DNA of 64,000 bases from Plantago major (lineage: Eukaryota; Streptophyta; Magnoliopsida; Lamiales; Plantaginaceae), in the NCBI GenBank assembly GCA_026545765.1, contig CM048840.1, forward strand, positions 82,674,877 through 82,738,876, given 5' to 3'. Positions 37,782 to 49,533 of this stretch are shown here, piece by piece. Position numbers and translations under genes: made by a program. Each line of letters begins with the position of its first letter. Positions within the stretch are counted from its first letter, which is position 1. The notes beneath the pieces were generated by a model. It had not been told where the DNA came from and searched no databases. It saw nothing but the letters and a program-made list of their open reading frames with translations.

Positions 37782-38689
37782 GTCACTCTTCCAGTTGGAG
37801 AAAAATGAAACTGTAGTATCATCTTTTATATGTAAATTGTAATAGAGTTGAGACTAAATTACTAAACGAGACTTGATAGATAATTTATTCATTTTGTTCT
37901 GTGTGGTAATATAAAGCAATATAAAATTAAGAAGCTTGTTGAATTCACAAAATTGAGGGAAAAAGATGAGGTTACTGTGTTTGAACTTCAAATCAAAAAA
38001 TGTTTTTTTAAAGATTAGTTTTTCCAAGTCAAATGAGTCGCTGGTTTTGATTCACTTTTTATATTAATTAATATTGGCAATTTTACGTACTGTTCTTTTC
38101 TCTACTTGATTAACCAAAAACATGCACATGCATCATGCATGTATTGTGAGATGCCCATTACCCAACCAGATGCAATTGGAAGCTGCTTACACTCTTCCTG
38201 TTATACATACATTTTGTTTGTACTGATTCCTGCACCCCGAAAAACTTCATACATTTACTACTTTTAGTCGTACTACATAACTTCGTACAAAAGAAGCTAC
38301 TCTACAACGGTTAAATAATAAAAAAATCTTACATTTACATTAAAATTAGAGTAAGTCTAATGAGAAATGACCTCTAGATAATTTATTTAGAGACGGGCTT
38401 GTATGTCAAGAAAACCATCAATATTATTAATCAAAAGATTTATGTTCTCAATATTGATAATTTGTATATTACAAAAGAGCCAATTGATTGACAACATATG
38501 AGTTTTGATTAATAACATGTATAATTTAATTGATAATATAGGTCTGTATTGTATTTAGATAAGTTATATAGAGTCCGTCTCCCAGCACACTAATGCTATG
38601 AAGTTTTTGAAACGAAGGAGAATTAATTCATAAACTACAAACTGACTCAAAATTTCTCTTTTCTTGTTTAAACAACCAGACTGTAACTA
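37578..38689. other. Intergenic sequence
   Basis: Contains a TA-rich microsatellite at about 37738-37781; otherwise no gene or recognised repeat. Confidence 0.5.
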
Positions 38690-39227
38690 CACCGTACCAG
38701 CAGATCATACTTGGGGATATCAGGTTGCACATGGCCCAAATGACAGATGCAACAATTCATTTTGTGGAGAATATTGTTGCAGACCATCTAGCTAAGGAAG
38801 CAAGTAGAAGAACTTTTGGTAAAAGTGCTCCGAAGAATTATTAGTAGCAATATTCTCGCTTTTGCATTATATTTGGTACAATTGCCCATCGTGGCTACTA
38901 AATGTAATACTCTCTCCGTTCCGAAGAACTTGATACATTAGAGTTAACGCACAGTTTTATGCGAAAAGTTAAATTAATGATAAAATATAGAAAGGGTGGA
39001 AAAAAGTGTACTTTTAGTGGCAAAATATGTAATTATAGTATAAAGTTGAGATTGTTTATTATTTGTTGTGTGTAGGGTAGCTTCCTTTTTCGGTAATGTA
39101 TGAAGTTCTGTGGGACGGCTAAAAATGACAAATGTATGAAGTTTTGCGGGACGGAGGGAGTAACCAAAGACCATGGTAGCTCTATTAGACTTGTTAACGT
39201 CTAATTAATAAAATATCCTTTTCAAAA

Positions 39228-39238
<11 letters not shown>
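38690..39238 (+). mobile_element. 3' end of a LINE, interrupted by a MITE
   Basis: Near 38741-38842 the frame gives FVENIVADHLAKEASRR, like the end of the RNase H domain of plant LINEs, followed by a stop and a short 3' UTR. A Stowaway-like MITE lies in this UTR (38910-39160). The UTR then resumes and ends in an A-tract at about 39226-39238, followed by (TA)n. The rest of the LINE is missing, as with 5'-truncated insertions. Confidence 0.5.
38910..39160. mobile_element. Stowaway-like MITE, copy 1
   Basis: 251 bp between TA dinucleotides. Ends CTCTCTCCGTTCCG and CGGGACGGAGGGAG are inverted repeats of the CTCCCTCCGTCCC type. The interior closely matches 46292-46531. Confidence 0.75.

Positions 39239-39294
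<56 letters not shown>
39236..39294. repeat. (TA)n microsatellite
   Basis: Runs directly on from the A-tract at the LINE 3' end. Confidence 0.95.
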
Positions 39295-39297
<3 letters not shown>

Positions 39298-40018
39298 GAA
39301 ACTTTACTAGTACACCTGAATTAGATTAATTATCCTAAATAACATATGAAACTTAATAGGAGAAGCAGGAAGAAAGTAAATATCAAGTAGTGAACTGACA
39401 CGTAGGGGTTCAATTCGTGGAGAAGGTAGAAAAAAGGATTTGTAACTCCAGAGATTCAAGTCCATAAGCCAGAAAATCGAACTTGAAAATTCTTTGATTT
39501 TAATGCTGACAAACAGAAAACAAGACTAATTTCACATAACGTGGCAACATATCGTGTAAGCCCAAAATAACATACCTTTCAAAGGAAAACTAGATGTGAA
39601 TTTGATGCATTCAAGTTTGAAAAATGCCAGAATCTTTAAAAATCCGTAGATGAAATCTCTATGGAATATCTAGCTACTAACTTCCTTCCGATGAATTTCA
39701 TACATTTTTCATTTTCAAGTATCTTTCGTGGCACCTGGCATGGATCATCACATTAGTGTTTCTATGAAAACCTCGTATACCTGTAAATGAGACAATTTTT
39801 AAAGATGGATCAATGGTCTTAATTCAACATTGTATAGTTGTGCAGAATCTGTATGATCTGTTGGTGAAATTTGCATGCTTCGTCTCATCTCATGATATTT
39901 CAATCCACGACCACGAGCAACAAATAGATAAACAGTTATGTATCATTTCTTACCTACCCGAGTTCTACTAGGCAACTCCAAGTTCATGCAAATCAGACGC
40001 AGACTTGATAAGGGTTTC
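39295..40018. other. Intergenic sequence
   Basis: No gene or recognised repeat seen. Confidence 0.5.
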
Positions 40019-40027
40019 ATTTCACGT

Positions 40028-40197
40028 AGGGGCGGAACTAGGAGGGGGCATAAGGGGGCGTTCCCCCACCCCAAATTTGAAAGAGAAAAAATTATATGTA
40101 ATATTTTTGTTAATTTAGAATTTTGCCCCCCCTAAAACCGGAAATAACCTCATATATATAATTTCGCCCCCGGGTTCGAATCCTAGGTCCGCCCCTG
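40028..40197. mobile_element. hAT- or Mutator-like MITE with 9-bp flanking repeat
   Basis: 170 bp. The ends AGGGGCGGAACTAGGA and TCCTAGGTCCGCCCCT are inverted repeats with one mismatch. ATTTCACGT is repeated exactly on both sides (40019-40027 and 40198-40206). The interior is poly-G/C at the ends and AT-rich in the middle. Confidence 0.75.
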
Positions 40198-40298
40198 ATT
40201 TCACGTGATATATAGCTAGCTAATACTTACGAGACCCACTCACGAACTCATGATCGTACTCATTCTATATAACATATATATAACCTTGCAGAATTAAC

Positions 40299-40460
40299 GA
40301 AGGGTTTTGAGTTGATCAATTAAGCAATAATGTCTCGAGTTCGAAACTTGAGCGTGCATGTATAAAATGCCGAGAGCTGCACCCCTAAAAAAGGGTCCGA
40401 TTATGCTCGGCCGCATTAGTCGCTCTTAGCATATATCGGTGAGAGATAAAAAAAAAATCA
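40299..40460 (+). mobile_element. SINE-like sequence
   Basis: A tRNA-like region has a B-box-like GAGTTCGAAACTT near 40339 and a poor A-box about 30 bases before it. A conserved-looking body (CCGATTATGCTCGGCCGCAT) follows and it ends in an A-run near 40449. The layout fits a plant tRNA-derived SINE. Confidence 0.45.
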
Positions 40461-41779
40461 TGTTATATTATTGTTCGACAGTTTAACAATATAGAGTAAG
40501 CAATAATTTTTTTTCTTGGATCCGACCCTGGACTAGTAATTAATAACTTCATTAATATTATGAGATAATTTTTTCTGGAAATCACACAGGTCCATCAGAT
40601 ATATAAATTCATAACTTTACTATGTGTTAGTATAATAGTAGGGTGGGTGAATTGCAGTTTTGTCCCCTAGGTCGACGTCCTCTTCGATTTGAGTCCTGCA
40701 AAGTTTCAAATTTACAATTTACGTCCAGGGATCGTATAAATCGCTCGTATGTGACATGCCGACACGCACCAAGCACACGCCAACAACCTTAAAAGCGTTG
40801 AAACCTTAAAAAACTTTAGTTCCTAGGAGGAAACATCAGACAAAATGAAAAAGGATGGAGTTTACCAAGAGATTTTGCCGCCACTTACTCCCTTTAACCC
40901 TAGTAAATGGTTCTGATATTTACTATCCAACCCAAGCATTTACTGCCTATGTTCTTCATCCAAAAAGAACCAATTAATGTTTAAATTTTGAACCATAGAT
41001 TTGTCTCAACATGTCATTAAGACCATTAAAAGAACTATACATGTCAACCGTGATTATGGTAAGCTCAAACTCGATTTTTTTAGTACATGCATGCATAATT
41101 CTACTGTAAGTCGCATTAAAGTTGATATTTTCAAGTGTTTGTATGTTGAATTCTTTTATATATTCTTGTATATTTGGCAAAACTAGATTTACACCAATTA
41201 GACATGACTTTGAGGGTTTTAATTTGACATGTGATTCAGTAGAGTGTAGAGAATTATCTTTGTTTGTGGAAGGGGCTGTGAGCGTACCTGATGATCCTTT
41301 TGATAGAATATGAAAACACTAGTGAATCCCACAGGGAGAAAGTGACAAACAAGGATGGGGTAAAAGCTAGATCACCTGGAGTGTGAGCGAGGGCGAGAGC
41401 GCAAGCAGAATCGTAAATCGAAAAGCGTCAAAATTTAAAAAAATATGAAGACGCGAGTGCCTTAAAGCGCATTGCAATAATTACATAAAACATATTTTAT
41501 TTATACTAAATACTTAATACGTTTCAAATATATATTTTAAATTAAAAATAATGTGTAACCTAGAAATTCTACATGCATATAAGATGAAATTATAAAAGTA
41601 TATACCAACTTGTAACTATTTAGAAATGCAAATTATTGCTCTACAGCTTCGAAAAAAATGTAAAAATAAACTAAATAATTTAAAAGCGGCATAAAGCGAA
41701 CTAAAAGCGTTAAACGACATAAAGCACGAGCGACAACACTTTAGAAGCTTTAAGGTGATCTAGGGTAAAAGTAAGGGAA
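40461..41779. other. Intergenic sequence with a possible Mutator-type end
   Basis: TGAATTGCAGTTTTGTCCCC near 40648 resembles the terminal repeats of plant Mutator-like elements, and MULE coding remains follow at 41780, but no matching right end was found. 41380-41760 is unusually rich in AAGCG words. Confidence 0.35.
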
Positions 41780-43215
41780 AATTGGCTGAGAAAATTGAGA
41801 AGGGTAAGGGAGAGCCTCAGAAGAATAAGGTTATTCTACTTGAGTCTGACTTTGATGATGAAGGTGAGTGGAAATCTAATGTTGTGGGGGCTTGTTTTGA
41901 AGAATTACATTCTGGACTTGACTCTGATGATTAAGATGGAGTTAGGTCGGCTGATAGACCAATAAGACATGTTCATACAAGTAAGAAGAACTATGATCCA
42001 AAGTTTGAATTGGGGATGATATTTACATGCAAGGTTGACTTTAGAAGAGCTGTGCAATCCTATGGTGTCAGGTGTAGGAGAAATGTAAAGGTTGTGAAGA
42101 ATGATAAGAGAAGGATGTATGCTAAGTGTGTTAAAAATGATGTATGCCCCTGGAGAATTGCGCTAAGGACAAGGATGATCCTGGACTTACTGTGCACACC
42201 TATGAACCTGACCATACATGTGGACTCAGTAAAAATGTGTTATCTTGTAAGAGCAACTGGTGGACTTATAGGTTCCTGAGCAAGATCAAGATTGAACCAG
42301 ACAAATATATTAATGTGTTTATTCTTGAGGTGTCCAATGAGCTTAGTGTAACAATTACTGAGCATCAGGCATATAGAAAAATGAGGAAGGTTGTGGCTAT
42401 CCGAGAGAAGGTGATCCAGATGCTAAATATGGAGTTATGTGGGTTTTTGAAGAGTCAAGAGATAGAAATCCAGAGTCAATTGTTATTTGTAATGTCGACA
42501 GAGAGACAAATGAGTTCAGGTTGTTCTATGTGTGCTTTAGATTACATAAAGAACGCTTAATAATTGCATGAAGATCTTTAATATGTGTGGATGGATATCA
42601 CCTAAAGGGTCCACACCAAGGAGTTTTGCTCACTACTGTTGGAGTTGATCCTGATAATAAGCCTTTTCACATAGCTTATGCAGTTGTGTCTGATGAAACA
42701 TGAGAGCACTAGACATGGTTTTATAATTTATTGAAAAGTGACTTGGACATCGATGATCCTACAAAGTTTACTATCATGTCTGACATATAGAAGGGTTTGT
42801 TTAAGGGAGTAGGTGATGTGTTCCCAGGAGCAAAACATACATTTGTTGAAGAATTTTTTAACTGTGGGATTCAGAGGTGATGCATTTAAACATGTCTTAT
42901 ACAGGGCATCAAATGCTACTGCTCCACCTGAGTTCAAAACAGCCATAGGCAATGAGATCACTTGATGTAGGGGCTTATGCATGGTTAGGGAATAAACCTC
43001 CTGAACAATGGTCTAAGAGTAACTCAGATACACATCCCCAATGTGATCTGACAATGAACAACAATAGTGAATCATTTAACAAGATGATTATGAGGGCTAG
43101 GTTCAAACCAAATACTCACCATGCTTTATTGGATAAGAGAGTGTTTGATGCAGAGAGTGCAAGAGCTAAGGGATTATGCTCATAATAGATGCAATGGCTA
43201 CCCTGTGCCCTAGAA
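41780..43215 (+). pseudogene. Mutator-like (MULE) transposase remnant
   Basis: Several frames together give an MuDR-type transposase. The N-terminal acidic part has ESDFDDEGEW. The DNA-binding region around 42010-42190 has GMIFTCKVDFRRAV and KNDKRRMYAKCVKNDVCPW. The catalytic region (about 42585-42830) has CVDGYHLKGPHQG and DPDNKPFHIAYAVV. A later conserved part around 43055 has CDLTMNNNSESFN. Stops and frameshifts are frequent (for example 41932, 42560, 42788), so it cannot encode a transposase. It ends abruptly near 43215. Confidence 0.75.
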
Positions 43216-43235
43216 TAAAGAGTACATAAGAGAGT

Positions 43236-43640
43236 TTGTTCCTGCAAAGGTATGCAACATCAACTTTCATCAGTAAGAACACCACATCAAAACGGTGTTG
43301 CTGAAAGAAAGAATAGAACCCTAAAAGAGACTGGAAGGACTATACTTGCTGACACTGAAATAAGTGAAGTCTATTGGGTTGAAGTAGTTAACACTGCTTG
43401 CTACACTCAAAACAGATTTTTGATCAACAAAGCTCTTGGAAAGACTCCTTATGAAATAATCTTTGGGAGACTTTCTAATATCTTACATCTAAGAATGTTT
43501 GGTTGCAAGTGTTTTGTTCTTAACAATGGAAAAGAATATTTGAAAATATTTCAATCAAAGGCATATGCAGAAATATTCCTATGCTACTCTCTAAACAACA
43601 AAGCTTATAAAATACAAAGGATTGAAGAATCATTGGTAAC
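43236..43640 (+). pseudogene. Sirevirus integrase fragment
   Basis: [31 protein letters not shown] and FGCKCFVLNNGKEYLK match the integrase at 3640-4060 of the first element, sharing most residues. It includes the catalytic-glutamate region but no protease, RT or LTR. It joins the MULE remnant on its left and unrelated sequence on its right near 43640. The frame is open from 43252 to 43746. Confidence 0.8.
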
Positions 43641-43746
43641 TATCGACCCAAAGGGTCGGGTCTTGGCCCATAGCAGGTTGGGTTGTTACATCGAGGTGAC
43701 TTGCTTTATGTTTTGCGTCAACGAAGTGCATAGAGCAACAATCTAG

Positions 43747-44763
43747 CTAGGTACTAACTCTTTTACCTCTATCGCGAGTTCAACTGGACTTTTACTTAGA
43801 ACCAGATCATACCCTTTGAAGGTCCATATATTCATCTCTCTGATACGATAAACTTAATTTCATAACAATCACACTACACATACATACTTTAAAATTTGAA
43901 TGAAACAAAATGAAAAGTGTTTTTTTTTTAATCTTTTAGATTATCACAAAACTATTTAGAACACTAATTAAATCTTTTTCAATAGTTTAAATGTCATATT
44001 TATTTTGGAAGCACTATGAAACTTTACAAGAACTTTTTGAAAAGAAATGAAACATGTTATATTTTCAAAGAATTCTAGTCATATTTCAAATCGAGATTTT
44101 AAATCTCAATTAAGAAGTCACGTTGCTATAAGTACAAGAATGTATTATTATATAGACTGTTAATTTGATCGTGATGTAATAATGTTATAGACTGTTTTTA
44201 ATTCAAGAACAGGACTAGTTTTTCTTTTGTAATGAGCTAGAGAGTATACTTTCTTTTTAGGTGTAGTTGCAACCACTCAGTCTGGACTTAGCACTCTTCT
44301 GCTTAAACATACTAGCAATGTGGTGGATACACTTCATTCTCAGCTGAACAAGAGAGGAGCATGATCACTGACGAAGCCAGTATGTGCCTCACTTGGATAT
44401 TTGGTATGAAGGAGTGTTTATAGCCTCAATCCAAAATATGGTCATATATGATTTCCTTGTGAAATAAGACGTCTCTTGATGGTCAGGATTCTAGATTTTG
44501 CAAGTCTCCACTTTCTTTCTGTTCCATTTTTTCCCTTAGTTTTCCGGGTTCTTCATTTTCAAATTCAATCTCATTTTGCCCACTTTCTTTCTGTTCCATT
44601 TTTTCCCTTAGTTTTCCAGTTTCTTCTATTTTTTCCTTAATTTTCAAGCTTCCTTCTTCTTTTTCATTTGTTTATTAGACATTAGTTTTTTTCTTTCTGT
44701 TTTTGATATATTTTATATCTTTTCTTCAAATTTAATTTCTTTGTTACACGACACATAATTATA
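43747..44763. other. Intergenic sequence
   Basis: No gene recognised. Pyrimidine-rich duplicated phrases (CTTTCTTTCTGTTCCATTTT) occur at about 44510 and 44582. Confidence 0.45.
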
Positions 44764-44993
44764 TACTTCCTCTATGTCTCCCCGAATTGCACTTTTTATA
44801 TACTACAATCTTTTTTTAAGAGAATGATGAAGAAAATAATACTAATATTAAAAAATTAGTTAGTGTCGCTTATGAGAATAACAATGATACTTTAGAGTTG
44901 TTGGGTCAAGAACGGTTTCTCTTTATCATTTTTCAAAAAAAAAAAAAATCTAGCATAGTACATGTGCAGTTTCAAACAAACATAGACGGAGTA
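44764..44993. mobile_element. Stowaway-like MITE, second family
   Basis: Ends TACTTCCTCTATGTCTC and ACATAGACGGAGTA are imperfect inverted repeats bounded by TA. About 230 bp with an A-rich interior. Confidence 0.5.
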
Positions 44994-46291
44994 TATAGAT
45001 ACTTTGAATATAAAAATTGCGCATTTCTTGTGTTTTCATGTGTGCCCTACCTGACCTGAAATTCTAGTTCCACCACTGAGCATGTTCCCCTTTATCCAAA
45101 AAAAAAAAAAAAAAAACTAGTTTCTACTTCCTCCAAAAGTTTGAGAAATAATCATCTACACAGACGTTGCTTCTACATCATTTTTTGAAAACCAAAATAC
45201 ATACACTTAACTTGATTCTTGGTGCCAAGCCTTAATTTCTCTTGGTATACACGTATATAGCATCTCTCACCCACTATGGAGTAAGTCGATGAGTGATGAG
45301 AGCATGCATATATCAAAATATAACTTTATTTATCGTATGCTATGCATGTTGATTCAATGCATATCTTAAAATGACTGTATATGATGGAAACAAGAGTGAA
45401 CCATTAGTCCAGCTGGTTATCATGTGTGCAATTGGTAGGATTCAACGAAATACACACTAGTTTGTGTACATGTCGATGTATATAAACCCTTATGGGCATA
45501 ATAGATATTGTCCTATTTGGTTATATTGTCTTGCTTTTGTTTGATGATCAACAGACATAGGTGACATACATTCAACGATCATAACTCATGTCACGACCTC
45601 TGATATGGAGAAATAGAACAAAATCGACAACTGATACCACATATTTTGCAACACCATGGTTGGTACTTTTTAATACGTAATGTAGATGATGTACGCACTA
45701 CATAATATGTAGTGCGGAACACAACATTTATTTAATTATTTAGGTAATTTATGATACATGACAAGTACTATATTGCCAACATGTTCGTCATATCTTCTTA
45801 ATTGTGAACTCAGGCAACGTTGTCGATAATTATACAAACACCAATAAATAACATTATTACTTAATTAACACCTACCACGTTTTCATATATACAAATTTAA
45901 CTCGTTGCTAATACAAAATAAAATATAAATTTAGCTAACCAATTAATCCTAGTATAAAAATGATTTTCATCATAGAAATAGTCAATATTGTTTGATCTTA
46001 GACCTATTTATAATAGTAACTGTTTTGAGAGACCACCTTGCAGAGAAACGGATCAACATCACATATTTAGTTATGAACATTGCATATTTAGTTACAAGCT
46101 GGCATCACATGTTTAGAAATGCAGGTAAGCAAGTATAATGCAAGTTTACTTAGCACACGATGTTTGATGTTAAAAATACGATATTACCATCTTTATTCTA
46201 TTAAAATCTTAGCAGTATGGAACATGACACATGTATATTACAATCTTTATTCAATTAAAATGATGTAGACTAATAGCATAAGTTAGTACTA
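44994..46291. other. Intergenic sequence
   Basis: No gene. A weak A-box/B-box pair (TAGTCCAGCTGGTTATCA near 45405, GGATTCAACG near 45439) could mark another SINE, but no A-tail follows. Confidence 0.4.
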
Positions 46292-46531
46292 CTTCCGTCC
46301 TAGATAATTCATACATTAAAGTTGGCGTGTAATTTTAGGTGAAAATTAAAATAAATGACAAAAAAAAATGTGGTAAAAGTGTGCACTTTTAGTGGGAAAT
46401 GTGTTCTTGATGTGTAAAAGTAAGATTTATATATTTGTTATGTGTGGGTAGCTTCCTTTTTTCATAATGTATGAAGTTACATGGGATACTTAAAAATGGC
46501 AAATGTATGAAATTTTGCACGACGAAGGGGG
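46292..46531. mobile_element. Stowaway-like MITE, copy 2
   Basis: Same family and orientation as 38910-39160, sharing GGGTAGCTTCCTTTTT and AATGTATGAAGTT, with CTTCCGTCC and GACGAAGGGGG ends. More diverged than copy 1. Confidence 0.65.
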
Positions 46532-46558
46532 TACAAAAAATGCATGATCCCACTTCCG

Positions 46559-46573
46559 GGGGAGGGAGGGAGA

Positions 46574-46613
<40 letters not shown>
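46559..46613. repeat. (GA)n microsatellite
   Basis: Purine-only GGGA/GA tract. Confidence 0.95.
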
Positions 46614-46617
<4 letters not shown>

Positions 46618-46983
46618 ATTAATTTAGAACACTCGAGTAAACTATGAATGCAAAATAACTTGGAGTGTAGGAATGCATACAAAATCAGAGTAAGATATCT
46701 TGATAGCTAAGGACAAAAATGTATCACCCCAAGGAGAGTAACTATTTTTTTGATTAACGTGTCTAACGATAATATCACACGAGAGTAACCAAACTATAGC
46801 ACGATCACACACTAAATCAATCAATAGATCCTACAAAGGTAAATTATCTATAATGAATTCACTATTCATCGTAATGAACAGAAGTGTCTTACAAAATATA
46901 AATAAGAAGTAAACCCTAGAAACTAACCCTAATGGGCTAAGCGCATGTAAAATCCTACTTAACTATCAATAGAATAATAATAA

Positions 46984-47110
46984 CTATAACTGATGCAGGA
47001 AGCCTTGAGTCTTCCTAGTTGGGACACCGGTCCCTTCATTCGCCCCTTTAAAATTGACCTTGTCCTCAAAGTCAAAGAAATTGGATTTGGCATGTCCTCC
47101 TCCATGATCG
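46984..47110 (-). pseudogene. Possible gypsy (chromovirus) Pol C-terminus remnant
   Basis: The minus strand reads FFDFEDKVNFKGANEGTG, resembling the LEDKVNFKGG-like tail of chromovirus Pol proteins. No RT or integrase lies upstream, so at most a short fragment remains. Confidence 0.3.
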
Positions 47111-47223
47111 AATACTTTATTCCTACACATGAGAGTTAACACTCCTAACAAGACAGATGGAGCAAGAAAAATAGTGAGCAATTTGCACATCTGCACTCCG
47201 ATAACTGTTATGATTATGAACAA

Positions 47224-49533
47224 AAATGCATCACATAGTGTCTCTATTTTGCATACTTTTATTGTATTTTGTATCTAATTCCTCACGTGTTTATAGAGTT
47301 TCGTTACTTGTTTACTTTTTTCATTTTGTAGGAAATACGTCTCATTACAGGTGTATTTGAGCGGAAGATATTTTGAATATCAAAGGAAGGCTAGATGTAT
47401 GAGAAGTAAACAGAAACAGAGAAGAGACGAGGAAGAAAATGTGTCAAACGGTGACCACTACTTTCTAGATTAAGATGGTTGCACGGGTTTTTTCCGGTTT
47501 CAACCTAAGAAAGTGGTGTTGGAGCGCCATGCAATATCCACATGCGGATATATTTTTCGTCTTGGTCTCTTCTAGTATTTTCCCAAATTGTATAAATAGT
47601 TTTTGTTTATTTTTAACCTGATATTTCCAAACCTATCGATGTTATGTTCGTATACCTAGCGCTTATTATCTTGTTCATCGATCGTTCGAGGCATCATAGC
47701 AATCAAGGCTTTTATCTTGGATTGACAAGTCAAGAATTAGGTTTGATCGCTCGGCTGCTTTCTTTTGTTCTTATTCCTTATATTTCCCAGATATTATAAT
47801 ATTATGAACATACTTTTTTAGTCAATCGATGAATTTTTTATTTATTCGATGATAATGTGTGATTAATGCATGGTTATGAATTGCTAATCTCATAGTGGGA
47901 AACTGTGGGTGTATGAATTGAAAAGATTTGGTTTTTTTGATATCAATGCGATTGTATGTAAGTTACTATATGATTATAACAGTGCATGTATGAATTGAAA
48001 AGATTAGGGTTCTCGTGCATATTCATAATTAATCTTTGCATGCAAAAAGATTTGAATGAATATTAGTTTGTTGATCAATTAATATTAACCAAAGTTTGTT
48101 GTATTTAGAGACTTCTACATGTTACTCAGTTCACACTCGGATAAATGGTGCAATAGAAATAGTCCATAGTAATTGTTTTCGACTGCGTTCTTTCTGTTGA
48201 GAGTTTGTTTGAGTTTGAAGTTTGATTGCTTTTATCGCCAAAAAAATTAACTCCTTCATATGCTTTATATTTAATAAACTAATTGATTTCTTCAATCAAT
48301 CTAATGACAAAAGAAATTTAAATCAATTTTGCTCTCTCCAAATTTCACAGATGTCGGATGATACTCAGATTCTTCTCCACAACTTGCATCACAAATTATC
48401 CATCAATTAATCATCGCCAACCCCACCGTCTTCTCCGTCTCTAACCACATCCCCGCAAGCATCACAAGTACTTAAAAACAAGCATCATAATTCTGGAAAT
48501 CAAGCATCATCTGAAAAACAAGCATCTCATTTATGGAAATCAAGCATCATAATACTAATAAACAAGCATCACACATCACATACTCTTCTGGAAATCGAAC
48601 ATCATCACATATCAATCAAGCATCCATTAAAATTAAGCATCATCTAATGGACGTTTCAAACAAAAATCTTAACAAATTAAGCCACTAAGTATTTGAGTAT
48701 CACTCCCATGAAATTAAAACAGTACTTCCAAACCAAACACGTCTTCAACTCACTAATACACCGCCAGACTCATCGATAGCACCAGTGGACCACCACTGCC
48801 GCCGCCCCTTCTCCACCAGAACAATCCGCAGTATACTGAAAGGTCAACTTGGTTCTCTGTACACAAGATTCACTTCAATTTCAATGGCAGCCAACCCCAA
48901 CTTCTCCAAGCAATACAAGTTCTTTTTCCTGAATTCAATTAACATTGCAATATGATTACATGTGTTTACATATATTAATTAAAGTCGTTCTAATATTGGT
49001 AGAGATCCATGGCTACTATGATTCAATTCAAGATTATATTTGTTTTTCTGTTTGTGGTAATTTAGTGTTGGTACTTGGTAATAATTTCTCGAATTGGTAC
49101 TTGTTAGGAGGACTTTGTATTGAAAGTTGAAAATGTTGTTGTGGAATTAAACTTCACTAGTTGTTTTGTATAGTGTGAAAGAAACTGCTTGTATTTTCTA
49201 GCTACTTTTCACCTGAGAATAGGAAACATAATACTTTGCACTAGCTTGTTCTCTCTGTTTCGCTTCAATTGTATGGACGTATAGTTTTGTGGTGGTAGTG
49301 TGGCTTGTAAAATGTGATAAATGGGCAACATTTTGGGCAAAGTTTAAGTCTTATACACCTGCAAAGACGAAAGCGATAAGTACCATTGATCCATTATGTT
49401 TCATGCTCCAACCAAGAGCCTCATTGATTTTTATTTATTCTGCTTGTTGTTTCTAATACTAATTTTTTTCAATCCTTTTGATATGGTTACTGAACTTAAG
49501 AGGTCCTATCTAGCCCCATTCACGGATTCTCCC
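47224..49533. other. Intergenic sequence
   Basis: AT-rich; holds a degenerate CAAGCATCAT repeat array at about 48470-48650. A short ATG frame at 48882 (MAANPNFSKQYK) looks like a host exon start but is too short to judge. No gene can be supported. Confidence 0.4.
48470..48650. repeat. Degenerate CAAGCATCAT array
   Basis: About nine CAAGCATC-type words spaced roughly 15-30 bases, often with TCTGGAAAT between them. Spacing is irregular and there are no unique spacers. Confidence 0.6.

Noticed and set aside
45040-45070. GAAATTCTAGTTCCACCACTG as a transposon end
   Set aside because: The phrase resembles hAT-type ends, but no inverted partner or target duplication was found.
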